Below, one piece after another: positions 1 to 10,979 of a stretch of 64,000 bases of DNA (within the stretch, counting starts at the first letter, position 1; each line of letters starts with the position of its first letter). The notes beneath the pieces are model-generated. The model saw only the letters and a list, made by a program, of their open reading frames with translations. It ran no database searches and was not told the origin of the DNA. A program made the position numbers and the translations under genes. The DNA comes from Zanthoxylum bungeanum. Its lineage: Eukaryota; Streptophyta; Magnoliopsida; Sapindales; Rutaceae. The stretch is from contig SKCR01051206.1 in assembly GCA_019454045.1 (NCBI GenBank), positions 62,001 through 126,000 of the forward strand, given 5' to 3'.

Positions 1-112
1 AAGTGCGAATACACATCGAAGAAGTTGCGGAATACTCACATCGATCGGTTAAGCGACGCGGAGAAAACAAAACTTCAAAAACTGCTCACTGGTTTCACGG
101 CAACTGCAGTTT
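1..112 (-). mobile_element. Stub of copia-1 3' LTR
   Basis: These bases match 4999-5110, the inner end of the copia-1 LTR, almost base for base, so this is the start of the second (3') LTR of the same minus-strand Ty1/copia element. At 113 the sequence switches abruptly to the middle of a gypsy-type LTR. The rest of this LTR and the distal part of copia-1 have been lost, probably in one deletion that also removed the 5' half of the gypsy LTR. The outer LTR end lies outside the window. Confidence 0.75.
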
Positions 113-400
113 CGAACGGCGTCAGTGTTTCTGGTTTTACTGTTAGCCTCGCACCCCAGCCCAATTAGCCCCCCAAAGCCCATAAAACACATCCCAATTA
201 ATAAAACACATTTAAAACACATGGGAAATTAAATTAAATATTAAATAAAATAATTAGACTATTTACCAATTAAATTATTACATAAATCATTTCATTACAA
301 GTGGCATAAGTAAGGGACCATTCCGAACCCAACGGTTTGAGGTCTTCCCTTGCGAGGGGTGATTGCGGCCTTAAATCTCATTTTCCCGGTTCATACCGGG

Positions 401-411
401 TGGCGACTCCA
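401..411 (+). other. Internal 11-nt copy of the PBS core inside the LTR
   Basis: TGGCGACTCCA here equals the first 11 nt of the true PBS at 510-527, about 110 bp upstream in the LTR. It is also present on the minus strand of the other LTRs at 40759-40769 and 61665-61675, and with one change near 2376. Whether it can pair with the primer tRNA is not known. Confidence 0.6.
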
Positions 412-454
412 TTATTCTCCGGTTTAGTCCCCCGTGGCTACTCCGTACTCCCGA

Positions 455-471
455 CCGGGCCGCGAGCCCGG
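455..471 (+). other. GC-rich hairpin near LTR 3' end
   Basis: CCGGGC, a 5-nt loop and GCCCGG form a perfect 6-bp stem in otherwise AT-rich DNA. The same hairpin is kept in the minus-strand LTRs near 40692-40715 and 61598-61622. It lies about 40 bp from the PBS, where structure could affect reverse-transcription initiation or RNA packaging (inference). Confidence 0.5.
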
Positions 472-509
472 GACAGCATGTGTCGTCCAGTTCCTCTGTT
501 CCTGCAGTC

Positions 510-527
510 TGGCGACTCCACTGGGGA
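510..527 (+). other. Primer-binding site, tRNA-Arg type
   Basis: TGGCGACTCCACTGGGGA is complementary to the 3' end of plant tRNA-Arg(ACG) (...CCCCAGTGGAGTCG plus CCA), as I recall that tRNA. It starts 3 nt after the LTR end. Use of tRNA-Arg is a known feature of Ogre-type Tat elements and supports the lineage call. Confidence 0.75.
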
Positions 528-879
528 TAGAGAATCGGCCCCGAATATTGTCTTGTAATGTTTGGATTTATGTTTTAACTGACCGTGTCTATAGTGGATA
601 AAATGGGGGTTTAACCAAAGTCATTTTGAGGCTAGGTAATGGTTTGGTGTCTTCCTTCACTCACTACCTTTCTAGAAGGAAAAGCTGTGAAGGCACCTAT
701 ATAGCCATCTACCCGTAGCCTATTGTGATGGACTAATTTGGAGGACTCGTTGTTTATTCCTGACACCAAGCGATAAGAGCCTAAGAGGCTTGGGTATTTA
801 AGTGAGCCTCGCTCCACCTTCCCTCTGGGGAATCTACAACGGGAAATCCATTTGACAGTTAGTCACACACCATAGCTCA

Positions 880-1086
880 TTGGCACGTACCTTAGTGTAT
901 AAAAAAGGGTGCGCTCACTTGGTTGCTCGAACCCTTGATTGGGGAGACCTAGTTGTGGGCCATCCTTCGCTGATGAGAGCCTTTGTCTATACTCCTGCGA
1001 ATCCACCCATAGACCGGGATTGTATGGTTAAAGTAACAATTATTTCCATGAGTATGAGCTTGTGGACCATCCTCATTTGGATATAG
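880..1086 (+). CDS. Small leader ORF upstream of gag, conserved between copies
   Basis: A 68-codon ORF starting MARTLVYKKGCAHLV lies in the leader between PBS and gag. The same frame with the same start is open at 61014-61196 on the minus strand of the other copy (60 codons). The two proteins differ by scattered substitutions, including D/E, G/S, H/Y and L/P, and diverge at the C terminus. No domain is recognised. It could be an upstream ORF that influences gag translation, or just conserved leader sequence. Ogre elements carry an extra ORF before gag, but this one is much shorter, and I do not claim it is that ORF. Confidence 0.35.
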   Translation: MARTLVYKKGCAHLVARTLDWGDLVVGHPSLMRAFVYTPANPPIDRDCMVKVTIISMSMSLWTILIWI

Positions 1087-1525
1087 TTGGACCATTGTCA
1101 GAAATGCGGACTTGCTGGGCCATTTAAACTGAGGCGAGTTTGTACCTTATGACCATTGGGCCCAAAGCTTCTGAAATGTTGATGGGCCATTCTGTAGAAA
1201 TTATTGTTTTATGTTTGCATTATCTTTCTTTTATGCTTGTGTTTGGGAACATCACCGTTTGGATCCTTTTGGACCATTTGTCATGGGATATGGGCTTATT
1301 GGGCCATTTAAACTGGGACAATAACGTATTTTATGACGATTGGGCCAAAGGCTTCTAAGTGTTGATGGGCCACTTTGTGCTTGTGTTCGGAACATTACCA
1401 TTTGGATTTAGTTGGGCTCTTTGCCATGAGATGTGAACTCGTTGGGCCATTTAAACTGGGACGAGTTCACTCCTATGAGAGTTAGCCCAAAAGCTTCTAA
1501 AATGATAACGGGCCGATTTGTTTGA
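1085..1525 (+). repeat. Leader tandem repeat, three copies
   Basis: Three imperfect copies of a unit containing 'catttaaact' at 1121, 1305 and 1448 (spacings 184 and 143). Each has a 'ggaccat...gggccatttaaactg...cttctaaa' core. The same array exists in the minus-strand element at about 60570-61010. It is untranslated leader between PBS and gag. Confidence 0.75.
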
Positions 1526-1679
1526 AAATTTTAGTTGATTTAGTATGTTATATATGTTACATGCATCGCATGCACCCCATGCATACATACATCATGCTAA
1601 CCCTTGTGTTCTGAAAGTCATCATAATTCCCGTTGGGTTAGGGAAGAGGGAAGACTCACCAAAAGACCGGTAACAGATA

Positions 1680-2172
1680 TGAGTACATCTGATAATGAGG
1701 TATCCCGGATAGATCAGTTGGAAAATGGTTTCGCCAAGATTACCGAGAAATTGCAAGCCTTGACTACTGCCATGACAAATATGGCTGTGCCCCGTGCTGG
1801 GGGAAACTCTGAGAATGTAAGACGTGAGGAGCCTCCGAATGGGTTGGGGGATGATATCCCCACTTTTGATGATGACATGGCAGAGTATGCAACATGCAGA
1901 GTGATTGGGTCTCAGGCAGAATTTCAGAAACTTCAGGATCAGGTTGAGTCAGTTACCCGCAAGATGAGGGGTAAGAATGAGGATTTGCTGGATTATGACA
2001 CACTGACTTTCGAGGAACAGTTGCCGGCACAGTTCAAAATGCCTGATATGGCTAAGTTTAACGGGAATGGGGACCCAAGGGTGCATCTCCGACAGTTTGT
2101 AACAGTCATGAGTTCAGTTGGCCTGTCTCAGCGCCAAGTGCAGAAGATGTTTGGAATGTCGCTCGAGGGAGC
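1680..2172 (+). pseudogene. gag, 5' fragment (Tat/Ogre-like)
   Basis: The open frame begins at the ATG giving MSTSDNEVSRIDQLENG and continues for 164 codons, ending in QKMFGMSLEGA. An upstream ATG at 1604 is in frame, but 1680 matches the start of the homologous gag on the minus strand (MSESGNEVSRMDQLENS at 60395). The N-terminal part is predicted helical and heptad-like. It is followed by RKMRGKNEDLLDYD and by the start of the retrotransposon gag domain (FKMPDMAKFNGNGDPRVHL). The frame has no internal stop here, whereas the minus-strand copy has stops at two positions in the same stretch. It is cut at 2172 by a junction to LTR sequence, so most of the capsid region and the zinc knuckle are missing. 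Confidence 0.9.
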
Positions 2173-2481
2173 TTAATAAAACACATTTAAAACACATGGG
2201 AAATTAAATTAAATATTAAATAAAATAATTAAACCATTTACCAATTAAATTATTACATAAATCCTTTCATTACAAGTGGCATAAGTAAGGGACCATTCCG
2301 AACCCAACGGTTTGAGGTCTTCCCTTGCGAGGGGTGAGTGCGGCCTTAAATCTCATTTTCCCGGTTCATACCGGGTGGCGACCCCATTATTCTCCGATTT
2401 AGTCCCTCGTGGCTACTCCGTACTCCCGACCGGGCCGCGAGCCCGGGACTGCATGCGTCGTCCAGTTCCTGTGTTCCCACA
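2173..2481 (+). repeat. 3' LTR fragment, Tat/Ogre-like
   Basis: Near-identical to 198-506 and ending exactly at ...TTCCCACA. It joins the gag fragment directly, so everything from mid-gag to the middle of the 3' LTR was deleted. Like the other left-edge LTR copy, it lacks the 2.64-kb segment found at 40902-43543. Confidence 0.8.
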
Positions 2482-4939
2482 CTTAGGCTAAATATATTAC
2501 TTCATCAAATAAAATAACTTATTATTTTTCCAGGACCATCCTGAAAGTATTCCCAATTTGAAAATTAAACCATTTAAATACATTTTCCCTAGGATTATTT
2601 ATTAAACGTCAATCTTTCAATTTTTATCTTGATTCTAATAGTCCACATATTTAATCAACGATTTAGGTACTATATATTATAATGATTACAATAGTCTAAC
2701 TATTTAATCAACTATAATTTAATAGATTAAAATCAATTATATTGATTACTATAATCCAATTATAAAATCAACTGTAAATGAATAGTTTGAATATAGTCCA
2801 ACTATTTATAAAACAACATTTAATATTAGTCCAACTAACATTTAATTTATTTGACGAACTGATATTTGTTTGAGCGCGTATGGCGAGTAATTGAACGAGT
2901 ATTGCAAATTCAATTCTTGCCTCCCACTATTTTTCGGCGAGCCTCTAACCCTCTGTCGAGTACTCGGGAAACCGCGTTTCCTAGTGGGCTAGGATCCCGT
3001 TAAATATCATACAATCTTGACTTTGGCCAACAAATTATATGATAACTAACTAGGTAGATCTATAAGATCGATTGGATCCAATCTAATTCCTAGATCCGGT
3101 AGGGTGACATCCAAGTCCAAAACATATATCTTATATATGCCAATACATCCAATGTATTACCTAACCTTTTTCCTCTGAATCAACTAAGCCTTGGCTTTGG
3201 CACAACAAACTTAGTGAGCCCAGTCAAGCGCGACCCATTGACCATGGAAAGCTTCGTAATCAATGTCGATGGACAATAAGTGGTCTTGACTTTGGCCAAC
3301 AACCACAACTTGGACAAGACACTGACATGGAACAAAGCTCTCATGATTCAAACACATCCTCGACATACAAAGGCCTTGACTTTGGCCAACAAGCCAATGC
3401 CAGTCTCGGATCTTGAGTGAGAATCACTCAATGGAAGGAAAGACGCTTAATATTTTGCGAGGGTTTTTCGAGTGCAAATTGGCAACCAATTTATTATCTT
3501 TGTTAAGGTCACATCATCATACACCCTTAAACATGCATTCTAAACATATAATTAAGCGCATATGTAAAATAATAATGATATGCGGATGGATACTTTACAC
3601 ATTGATCCTAGATCAAATCTCTCTATTTCTCTCTCCCGCTAGCACATGTATTTACTTATACTCGTTACACTACACTTCTAAAGAAACCTCATTTACATTG
3701 ATGGGAATAGGTGAGAAGAGAATACAAAGAAATGAGAGGTAATAAGGCTGGACACGCAGGTCCAATTTAATAAATCAAATTTATTACAACAATTTCTAAA
3801 ATTGTCCCACCCATCTAATATCTATCCGATATACATTATTCATGCATCGCAACCATGTATTCACACAAGCATGTTATCAATCAATCTAATCAAATCAATT
3901 AATCTGATAATTAGTGATCATCCAATGTTCAAACAACGATTTGATTTTGCTCGAGTCAAACTCGTTTTGCGAATAAGTACTTAAAGTACGAATTCTCGAA
4001 TTAAATTAAACTACATAATTAAATCTAATTCAATTGTATTTAATTCTAATTCACTATTTAATTCCAAATTAAATACTACACTTTATTAATAAACCTTTAC
4101 GACTTAAATTCCAAATTTAATCGTTACGGGTCTCAAAGCCCGATTAACGTCCAACGTCAATTTAATTAAAGTCCAATGGGCTTTTAATTAATTTCTTGAG
4201 GCGTGGACTTTTGGTCAACTCGGGTCAAACCGAATAACCAAAATCCAATCCGGGAATAACCCCATAAGCCTAGAAATCAATCTTGGCCCATTAGGCCCAA
4301 TTAAACTTTAAAGGTCCGTTAAGTCGCATTTGGGATTTATGATGCGGTTTTGGGCCCAATTGGATCCAATCCAATTTGCCTTAATCCAACTTTGTAAAAC
4401 AAAGCCCAATAAGCCCATTAACAACTTTAAAGCCCAAATCCAAATTTAAGGCCCAAATAATTGGATTTTTGGAATTTAATTAACCTAAAGTGCATATCAT
4501 GATTAATCACCCAAATTAACATTTCTAAAACATCATTTATACAATTAATCATGCTCATTTTCATCATCACATGTCCAACACATTTTGATTAAAATCAAAC
4601 CTATAATTACATGCTCAAAGTCTCGGCCAAGGGAGGGGATTTGTGTCTGATTCGAATTCAATCCAATTCATTCCACAATCGACATTAAATCACATTCCCA
4701 AATGATTCTAACTCATCCAATGAATGAAAAAACAAAAAATCCAAGACATTAGGGCTATGTCACCATTCGGCCAACATCTAATTTTGGGGAAAATTATTCC
4801 AAATCATTTTCTTGAAATTGATCCAATCAAACTTCAATTCAAACACATTTAAGCATATTCATTCATCCAATTTCAAAAATTCATGCTCAAAATCAATTTA
4901 CCCAAATTTTAAACCAAAACTTTTTCATGCTCAAACCTT
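2482..4939 (-). other. copia-1 leader and gag-proximal region, non-coding
   Basis: AT-rich sequence homologous to 14100-16104, 34193-36720 and 50500-53404. It contains three copies of a motif reading TTGGCCAAAGTCAAGA on the minus strand (near 3015, 3285 and 3372) and many short 'gggcc/ggccc' words in the PBS-proximal part. The short open frames here (3413-3742 and 3802-3984, plus strand) are antisense and carry no recognisable domain. Confidence 0.65.
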
Positions 4940-4952
4940 GCTCTAGATGCCA
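4940..4952 (-). other. copia-1 primer-binding site
   Basis: The minus strand reads TGGCATCTAGAGC one base after the LTR end. It is a decayed form of the initiator-Met tRNA site TGGTATCAGAGC usual in plant copia elements. Confidence 0.65.
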
Positions 4953-4953
4953 T

Positions 4954-6999
4954 TGATGGTTTCTATTAAGGTCCCAAGATCAATAATAAGCATGAATCAA
5001 GTGCGAATACACATCGAAGAAGTTGCGGAATACTCACATCGATCGGTTGAGCGACGCGGAGGCAACAAAACTTCAAAAATTGCTCACTGGTTTCACGGCA
5101 ACTGCAGTTTTGTGCTCACTGGTTCGGCCTCGATTTTGGTCCTTCGTCAAGCTCCAAGCTTCATCGAATGGTTCCCGGCTCATGGGTGGACTTCCCTATC
5201 ACCTTCGCATGTCTCGTAAGTATGCTAGCATTTGAGATTTTGCCACAAAATCCCACTCTTGGCTTCCCTTCTTCTCAGCAGAACAGAAGAAAACAGCCCA
5301 CTGGTTTTGGCGTGAAGAGTAGAGAGAAAGAGAGAATGAGAGATGATGTGTTGTTGTGATTAATTGTTTAGTTTATGTATTTCCAAAAAACATATAACAA
5401 AAACCAAAGTCAAATTGGTAAAATTGTCATTCCAAATGACAAAAGTAAAATTGAGTGTTTAACACTCTTTGACCAACCAACCACTTCCATCACTTACAAT
5501 CAATCACATCAATCAATCAAGTGTCACATCACTCAAAGTGACATGTGATTTGACGCTTGATGTGACTAGCGATTTGACGCTTGATTTGACTTACGTGCCA
5601 CACTCAAATTCAAAATGCGAATGCGCTCGCAAACAATCCCGGGCTCGGGTTCGCTATTTCCAAATTAACGAATTTTCCGTTGCGTCGTAATTAAATGATT
5701 ACGCCTAGCGAAATCACTATTCACGTCGCTAACGAATTAATTCTAAATTAATTCGTTCGCCCGAATTAAAATCTAATTTTAATTCCGCGTCGAAATCCAA
5801 TTTCGTTTAATATATCAAATATATGAATTTATCAATTAATTCCAAATTAATCGTTATATCTCTTTAAATGATATTTTATCCCAGATAAAATATCTCCGCA
5901 ATTAATCCCAAATTAATTTTCTCTCTAATCTTATTAATCCCAGATTAATTTAGAGTGCGAGTCATACATCATCGGTGAATCTTTGGGAAGCTACCCATGA
6001 GATCCCCGGATATGTTGGCAGTAAATTCGGTCGTCGGACTATCCGAACACGTAAGTACCTCGTACTACGTTTATACTGATTTACAAGACAAGGTTGGCCT
6101 CTAGCAAAGCGCCATGCCTACCCAATTCTTCGAAAATATCCTTACAGGAATAAAGGATCTGTATCAGGCATACTATACGTAGTAATGCGTATTTCTGTCC
6201 AGTATCGAATGATCACGTGCTAGGCCTGGGGCTGGAATTGTGTCTGCCCCGTACGAAGCACATGTCAGATGTCCGGTGACTAGTCTCTATAATCGGATAT
6301 ACATGACCTAGTCATAATATCCCGATAGCTGCAGCATTTAAGAGAACCAGTCCCGTATCCTACGTGACCATCATCTCCATATGACTGGAGTGACACTTCC
6401 GTCTTGACATCACACCCAACACACTATGATTCTAAATATACTCAACATTGGCGTACACAGAACCTGTTAAAGCCCTGGACGACCTCAACCAAAGTACATT
6501 GATTGTCGCAAGTATTAGCGGTGCAAGTCTTAGGTTAAGACCAAATACACCTACCCTGATTTCGGACTTCCATAGACACATAGTCATACTACCAATGAAA
6601 TTCTGAGGGGGTCTATCCAGAGCGAAGCTGTTTCCCGTACCATCGGTAAAACACAACCTCCTATTACACTTGCATGAGTATCTTATACCCAAATATATGA
6701 GAACTATGCAGTTGTGCCCTCACAACGCGCACAAGTGTAATACTAGTCTTTTACGTATTTATCGATGTCCAATCTCGATAATACTCTGCTAGGGATATTT
6801 AATGATTTATCCTTCGTGGACTGATACTGTCTCATATCATTCTCCGTCCAAAAAAATCATAGGGACCTCTCATCATTTATATATCTAGGTGATCTAATCA
6901 TAAATGATAAGAGTGAAATCTCATTTGTCATATAGTTAATTTGTACAACAACACCATGATCTGTATAAATAGTGACGCTAGGGTCATAATTGTCCAACA
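4954..6999 (-). repeat. copia-1 5' LTR, 2046 bp
   Basis: The minus strand begins TGTTGGACAATTATGACCC at 6999. The same start is seen for copia-2, copia-3 and copia-4. It aligns over its whole length with the LTRs at 8736, 16120, 45573 and 53419. Confidence 0.85.
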
Positions 7000-8269
7000 G
7001 ATGGAAGTATCACTTCAGTCATATGGAGATGATGATCACACAGAGATACATAACTAGTACTCTCAAATACGCGCCAGCCATCGGGATAGTGTGACTAGGT
7101 CATGATTATCAGATTAATGAGACTAGTTGCTAGTGATCTGATATATGCTTCATAACAGACAGACAAAATTCCAGCCTCAGGCCTAACATCTGACATCTGA
7201 TACTGGATCGTAATACGCAATATATTATATATTATGTTTGATACAAATTATATATATTCCATGTTGAATATATTTCTGGAGAATTGGGTAGGCACGGTGC
7301 TTTGCTAGAAGCCAACCATGTCTTGTAAATCAGTAAGAATGTGGTACCGGGTACGCATGTGTTCAGATAGTCCGATGGCCGTATTTACTGCCAACATATC
7401 CATGGATCTCTTGGGTCACTTCCCAAAGATTCACCGATGACATTTGACTCAAACAGAATTAATCTGGGATTAATTATGAGAGAGAAAGAATTAATCTGGG
7501 ATTAATTACGATAAGAATTTATCTAGGATTAAATTCGTTTAGAAGAGATAACACGATTAATTTGGAATTAATCGGCAAAATAAATTTAATAGTTAAATTG
7601 GATTTTACTATTTAATTTATTTAATTGGGCTAAAATAATGTATCGGATATATTAATTGAAATTGGATTTCAATGCGGAATTGAAATTGGATTTTAATTCA
7701 AGCGAACGAATTAATTTGGAATTAATTCGCAAGCGACTTTCGTAATAATTTTGCTAGGCATCATTATTTAATTAAATTGGATTAAATTATGTCGCAACGG
7801 AAAATTCGTTTAATCGGATTAAACGAAACCGGGCATAAAGTCGTGTTGTGTGTGCCAACTAAATTTGGAATTTAAAAGTGGTGGGACCCACTTGACTTAC
7901 ATCAATTGTTTGACAAGTTTATGTGAGTAGTTGGCATCATTTAATGCCAAGCATTTAACAACACACTAACTAGTTTTTGAAAACCAACCAAGTCAATTTT
8001 AGAAGTTACTATTCACCATCTTCTCTCTTTCTCCCATTTTGGCCGTGAACTTCCTCTATTCCCTTTGAATTTGTGTAGCAAAAATTCAACATTGCTAGCA
8101 CATTAAGAGTCAAAGAAAGGTGATAGGGACACTGACCATTGAGTTTGGAATTCACTTTAAAGGCTTGGAGCTTCCATCTTCAAAGAAAAGTTTTGAACTT
8201 CACATCCAAATCAATGTAAGTCTTCCGCAAACTAGAATCATGTTTAGGATCCTTGGGCAAGTCTTATAG
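7000..8269 (+). repeat. Plus-strand copia LTR fragment (3' two thirds)
   Basis: It starts inside the LTR at a point equal to offset about 616 of the copia-4 LTR ('gatggaagtatcact') and follows it to within about 40 bp of the expected LTR end. Shared landmarks include 'gagaattgggtaggca' (7281) and 'actgccaacatatcc' (7389). It is in inverted orientation to the adjoining copia-1 LTR. The 5' part of this LTR should lie left of the window, beyond copia-1. Confidence 0.75.
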
Positions 8270-8351
8270 ACACTAACACATATTACATTATGCTCTTGGG
8301 CATATATCCCATAGACTCATGTGAAGATTTATGCATATAGCCTCAATGTAT
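8270..8351. other. Short unassigned stretch holding an inverted LTR-end fragment
   Basis: Bases 8276-8316 are the reverse complement of the first ~38 bp of the LTR candidate at 18990 (shared 'gggatatatgcc' and 'aagagcataatgtaatatg'). The remainder is unassigned and leads into the copia integrase remnant. Confidence 0.5.
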
Positions 8352-8735
8352 CTTAAAAAAAGGCTTCTGAAAATTTGTGGAACCAGAGACTCAGTCACAT
8401 ATGGGAGAGAAGTTGTTTACCCTGATCAAGAAAGAGATTACCAAGAATGTTGCACTAGGTCCTTGCAATCACTGTTTATTTTGTAGGAAACACAGAGTCT
8501 CGTTAAATTTCTCTTCAAAGAGAATATCAGAGTTGCTCAGTCTAGTGCACTCTGATTTACGTGGTCCCTATGAGGTTGATTCATTAGGCAGTAATAAATA
8601 TTTTTCGAATTTCATTGATGATGCTTCTCGGAAAGTATGGGTGTATTTCTTGAAGACAAAAGATCGGGCCCTAGATCAGTTCAAGCTATTCAATGCCAAA
8701 CAATGGAGGCGAGTACACTTCCAGAGAGTTTGATG
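8352..8735 (+). pseudogene. Copia pol remnant: GAG-pre-integrase and integrase core start
   Basis: The frame 8377-8733 encodes CNHCLFCRKHRVSLNF, the zinc-binding end of the pre-integrase domain (CxxC). It continues with LVHSDLRGPYEVDSLGSNKYF, FIDDASRKVWVYFLKTKD and FKLFNAK. This is the start of a Ty1/copia integrase core; the first catalytic Asp is in HSDLRGP and the conserved FIDD follows. It is interrupted at 8735 by copia-2 and resumes at 18101 with the integrase C-terminal half. No gag precedes it. It belongs to a copia element distinct from copia-1 to copia-4, whose likely 3' LTR is 20011-20492. Confidence 0.85.
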
Positions 8736-10734
8736 TGTTAGGTTTTCTAGGTCAAACCAAGATCAACTCAAGCATATAAACATGTGAATACATCAAAGTA
8801 AAGTTGCGGAAATACTCACTTTGATCGGCTTTGCGATGCGATGAAACATAAAAATTGCTTCAAGCTTTTCCTCCATTAGACTCTCGGCCAAGCTCCTCTT
8901 TTATGTGCTCCAAGCTCCAAGCTTTGTTTTGAGATTCCATGCTCATGAATGGGTTTCCCTATCACCTTTGTAAGACTCCTTTGGTATGCTAGCACTCTTG
9001 AAAAATTGCAACAATTTTTCTGCTTTGTTCCTTGCTAGTTTCGGCCAAGCTAAAACTATTTGGGAGAGAAAATGGCTCCAAGGCCGTGAGGGAGAGAGAG
9101 GGAGAGAAGAAGTTTTGTTGGTTTTGTGTATTTGGATTTCTAAAATCTAATACCAAAAATCAATTACCAAATTCAAAAAAGGTACAAGGCTTTAAAGCCT
9201 TCCAACTACTTCCATCATTCAAAAATTGACAAGTTGTCAATCACCAAAAAGGTGACAAGACACCTGTCACAAGAATGACTAATGATGTGACGCGTGATGT
9301 GACTTGTGGGCCCCACTTGATTCGAAATGCAAGTGGTTCCGCAAACACTCCCGGGCTCGGGTTCGCTAATTCCGAATTAACGAATTTTCCGTTGCAACGT
9401 AATTAAATCAAATTTAATTAAATAATTATGCCTAGAAAAATTACTATTCACGTCGCTAACGAATTAATTCTAAATTAACTCGTTTGCCCGAATTAAATCT
9501 AATTTTAATTCCGCGTCGAAATCTAATTTCGTTTAATATATCGAATATATTTATTTATCGATTAATTCCAAATTAATCGTTCTCTCTCTTTAAATAATAT
9601 TTTATCCCAGATAAAATATCTCCATAATTAATCCTAGATTAATTTTCTATCTCTAATAATTAATCTCAGATTAATTATGTTCGAGTCATACGTCATCGGT
9701 GAATCTTCGGGAATCGACCTATGAGATCCCCTGATATGTTGGCAGTAAATCCGGTCGTCGGACTATCCAAACACGTACGTACTTAGTACTATGTTTTTAC
9801 CAATTTACAAGACATGGTTGGCTTCTTGCAAAGCACCGTGCCTACCCAATTCTCCAGAAATATTCTTAAATGAATATATAATCTGTATCAAGCGTAGTAT
9901 ACGTAGTATTGCGTATTGTGATCTAGTATCGGATGTCACGTGCTAGGCCTGGGGCTGGAATTGTGTCTGCCCCGTACGAAGCACATATCAGATCTCTGGT
10001 AACTAGTCTCTATAATCAAATAAACATGACCTAGTCATAATATTCCGATAGCTGCAGCATATAAGAGCACCAGTTCCGTATCCTACGTGATCCTCATGTC
10101 CATATGACTGGAGTGATACTTCCATCTTGACATCACACCCAATACACTACGATTCTCAATATACCCAGAAGAGGCGTACACAGAACCAGTTAAAGTTCTA
10201 GATGACCAAAACCAAAGTATATTGATTGTCGCAAGTATTAGCAGTGCAAGTCTCAGGTTAAGACCAAATACACCTACCCTGATTCGAACTTCCATAGATA
10301 CATAGTCATACCACCAATGGAATTCTGAGGGTCTATCCAGAGTGAAGCTGTTTCCGTACCATCGGTAAACACAACCTCTTATTACACTTGCATAAGTATC
10401 CAATACTTAAATTATGTGAACTATGACATTACGCTTCCACAACCGTTATGCTCTCACAACGCGCACAAGTGCAATACTAGTCTATTCCGCATTATCGATG
10501 TCCAATCTCGATAATTCTACGACTAGGGATGTTTTAATGATTAAAACATTCATGGATTGATACTGTCTCATATCTTATCAATCCGGAACTAATCATATGG
10601 ACTTTTATCATTTATATATCCTGGTAATCCAATTACAAATGATAAAAGAGTAATTTCTTTGTCACATAGTTAATTTGTACAACAACACCATGTTCTGTAC
10701 AAATAGTGATGCTATGGGTCATAATTGTCCAACA
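8736..10734 (-). repeat. copia-2 3' LTR
   Basis: 1999 bp. On the plus strand it runs from TGTTAGG to TGTCCAACA. It is paired with 16120-18100 and differs by scattered substitutions and small indels. Confidence 0.85.
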
Positions 10735-10746
10735 ATCTCCCACTTG
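10735..10746 (-). other. copia-2 polypurine tract
   Basis: The minus strand reads CAAGTGGGAGAT immediately before the 3' LTR, a classic copia PPT. The same tract occurs for copia-3 (47665) and copia-4 (40077). Confidence 0.8.
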
Positions 10747-10979
10747 GCCTATAGCCAATCACTCAAGCTCACTACACCTGAACTATGTACGGTTCACTCA
10801 AACCTTCTGCTGAGAAACTGCTTTCGTTCTGGATTTACAAATTTATCATCTGATGCGATTTATTCGATCATCACATCGCCACGATGTATGATCCGAATGA
10901 ATCAGATGAACAGTTGAAGTATATACTCGGATCGTTGATGAGACCGTTAATTCTTTAGCCTATGCTGAAGCCTAGCTCA

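Larger units (their letters stand above)
113..506 (+). repeat. 5' LTR (truncated), Tat/Ogre-like
   Basis: It matches the reverse complement of parts of the LTR at 40665-43906 and ends in CA three bases before the PBS. It lacks the 2.64-kb segment present in both LTRs of the minus-strand element: here the sequence runs straight across the point where that segment sits. The 5' end is cut at 113. Confidence 0.8.
113..2481 (+). mobile_element. Ty3/gypsy Tat/Ogre-like element, deletion derivative
   Basis: A collapsed plus-strand copy of the same family as the large minus-strand element at 40665-64000. In order: truncated 5' LTR (113-506), PBS for tRNA-Arg (510-527), long leader with tandem repeats, the first part of gag (1680-2172), then a direct jump into the 3' part of an LTR (2173-2481). 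Protease, RT, RNase H and integrase are all missing. The 3' terminus, ending CCCACA, is exact and is followed at 2482 by copia-1 internal sequence, so the element inserted into copia-1. The 5' terminus was lost with flanking copia sequence, so no TSD can be checked. Confidence 0.85.
2482..6999 (-). mobile_element. Ty1/copia element copia-1 (5' half)
   Basis: Read on the minus strand: 5' LTR (6999 to 4954), PBS, then about 2.4 kb of leader and gag-proximal sequence that stops at 2482, where the gypsy element begins. The missing distal part is represented only by the LTR stub at 1-112. The LTR starts TGTTGGAC and the internal sequence aligns with copia-2, copia-3 and copia-4 in this window. No coding frame survives. 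The element abuts the interior of a plus-strand copia LTR at 7000 and probably inserted there. Confidence 0.8.

Noticed and set aside
510..527. tRNA genes suggested by matches to tRNA 3' ends (510, 26867, 34181, 61550)
   Set aside because: Only 12-18 nt match and they sit next to LTR ends. They are primer-binding sites, and no cloverleaf is present.
337..558. ORF repeated at 337-558 (+), 40549-40833 (-) and 61476-61775 (-)
   Set aside because: It spans the LTR end and PBS of the gypsy family. Recurrence reflects shared LTR sequence; there is no coding evidence.
3413..3984. ORFs of 60-109 codons in the copia leader (also 51696-52049)
   Set aside because: They lie antisense to the element in non-coding leader. 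Similarity between copies reflects shared DNA, and frames are not kept.
7000..8269. Intact 5' LTR of the copia whose integrase begins at 8352
   Set aside because: The LTR family differs from the 482-bp LTR after that gene's PPT, and no PBS follows at 8269. Treated as a separate fragment.
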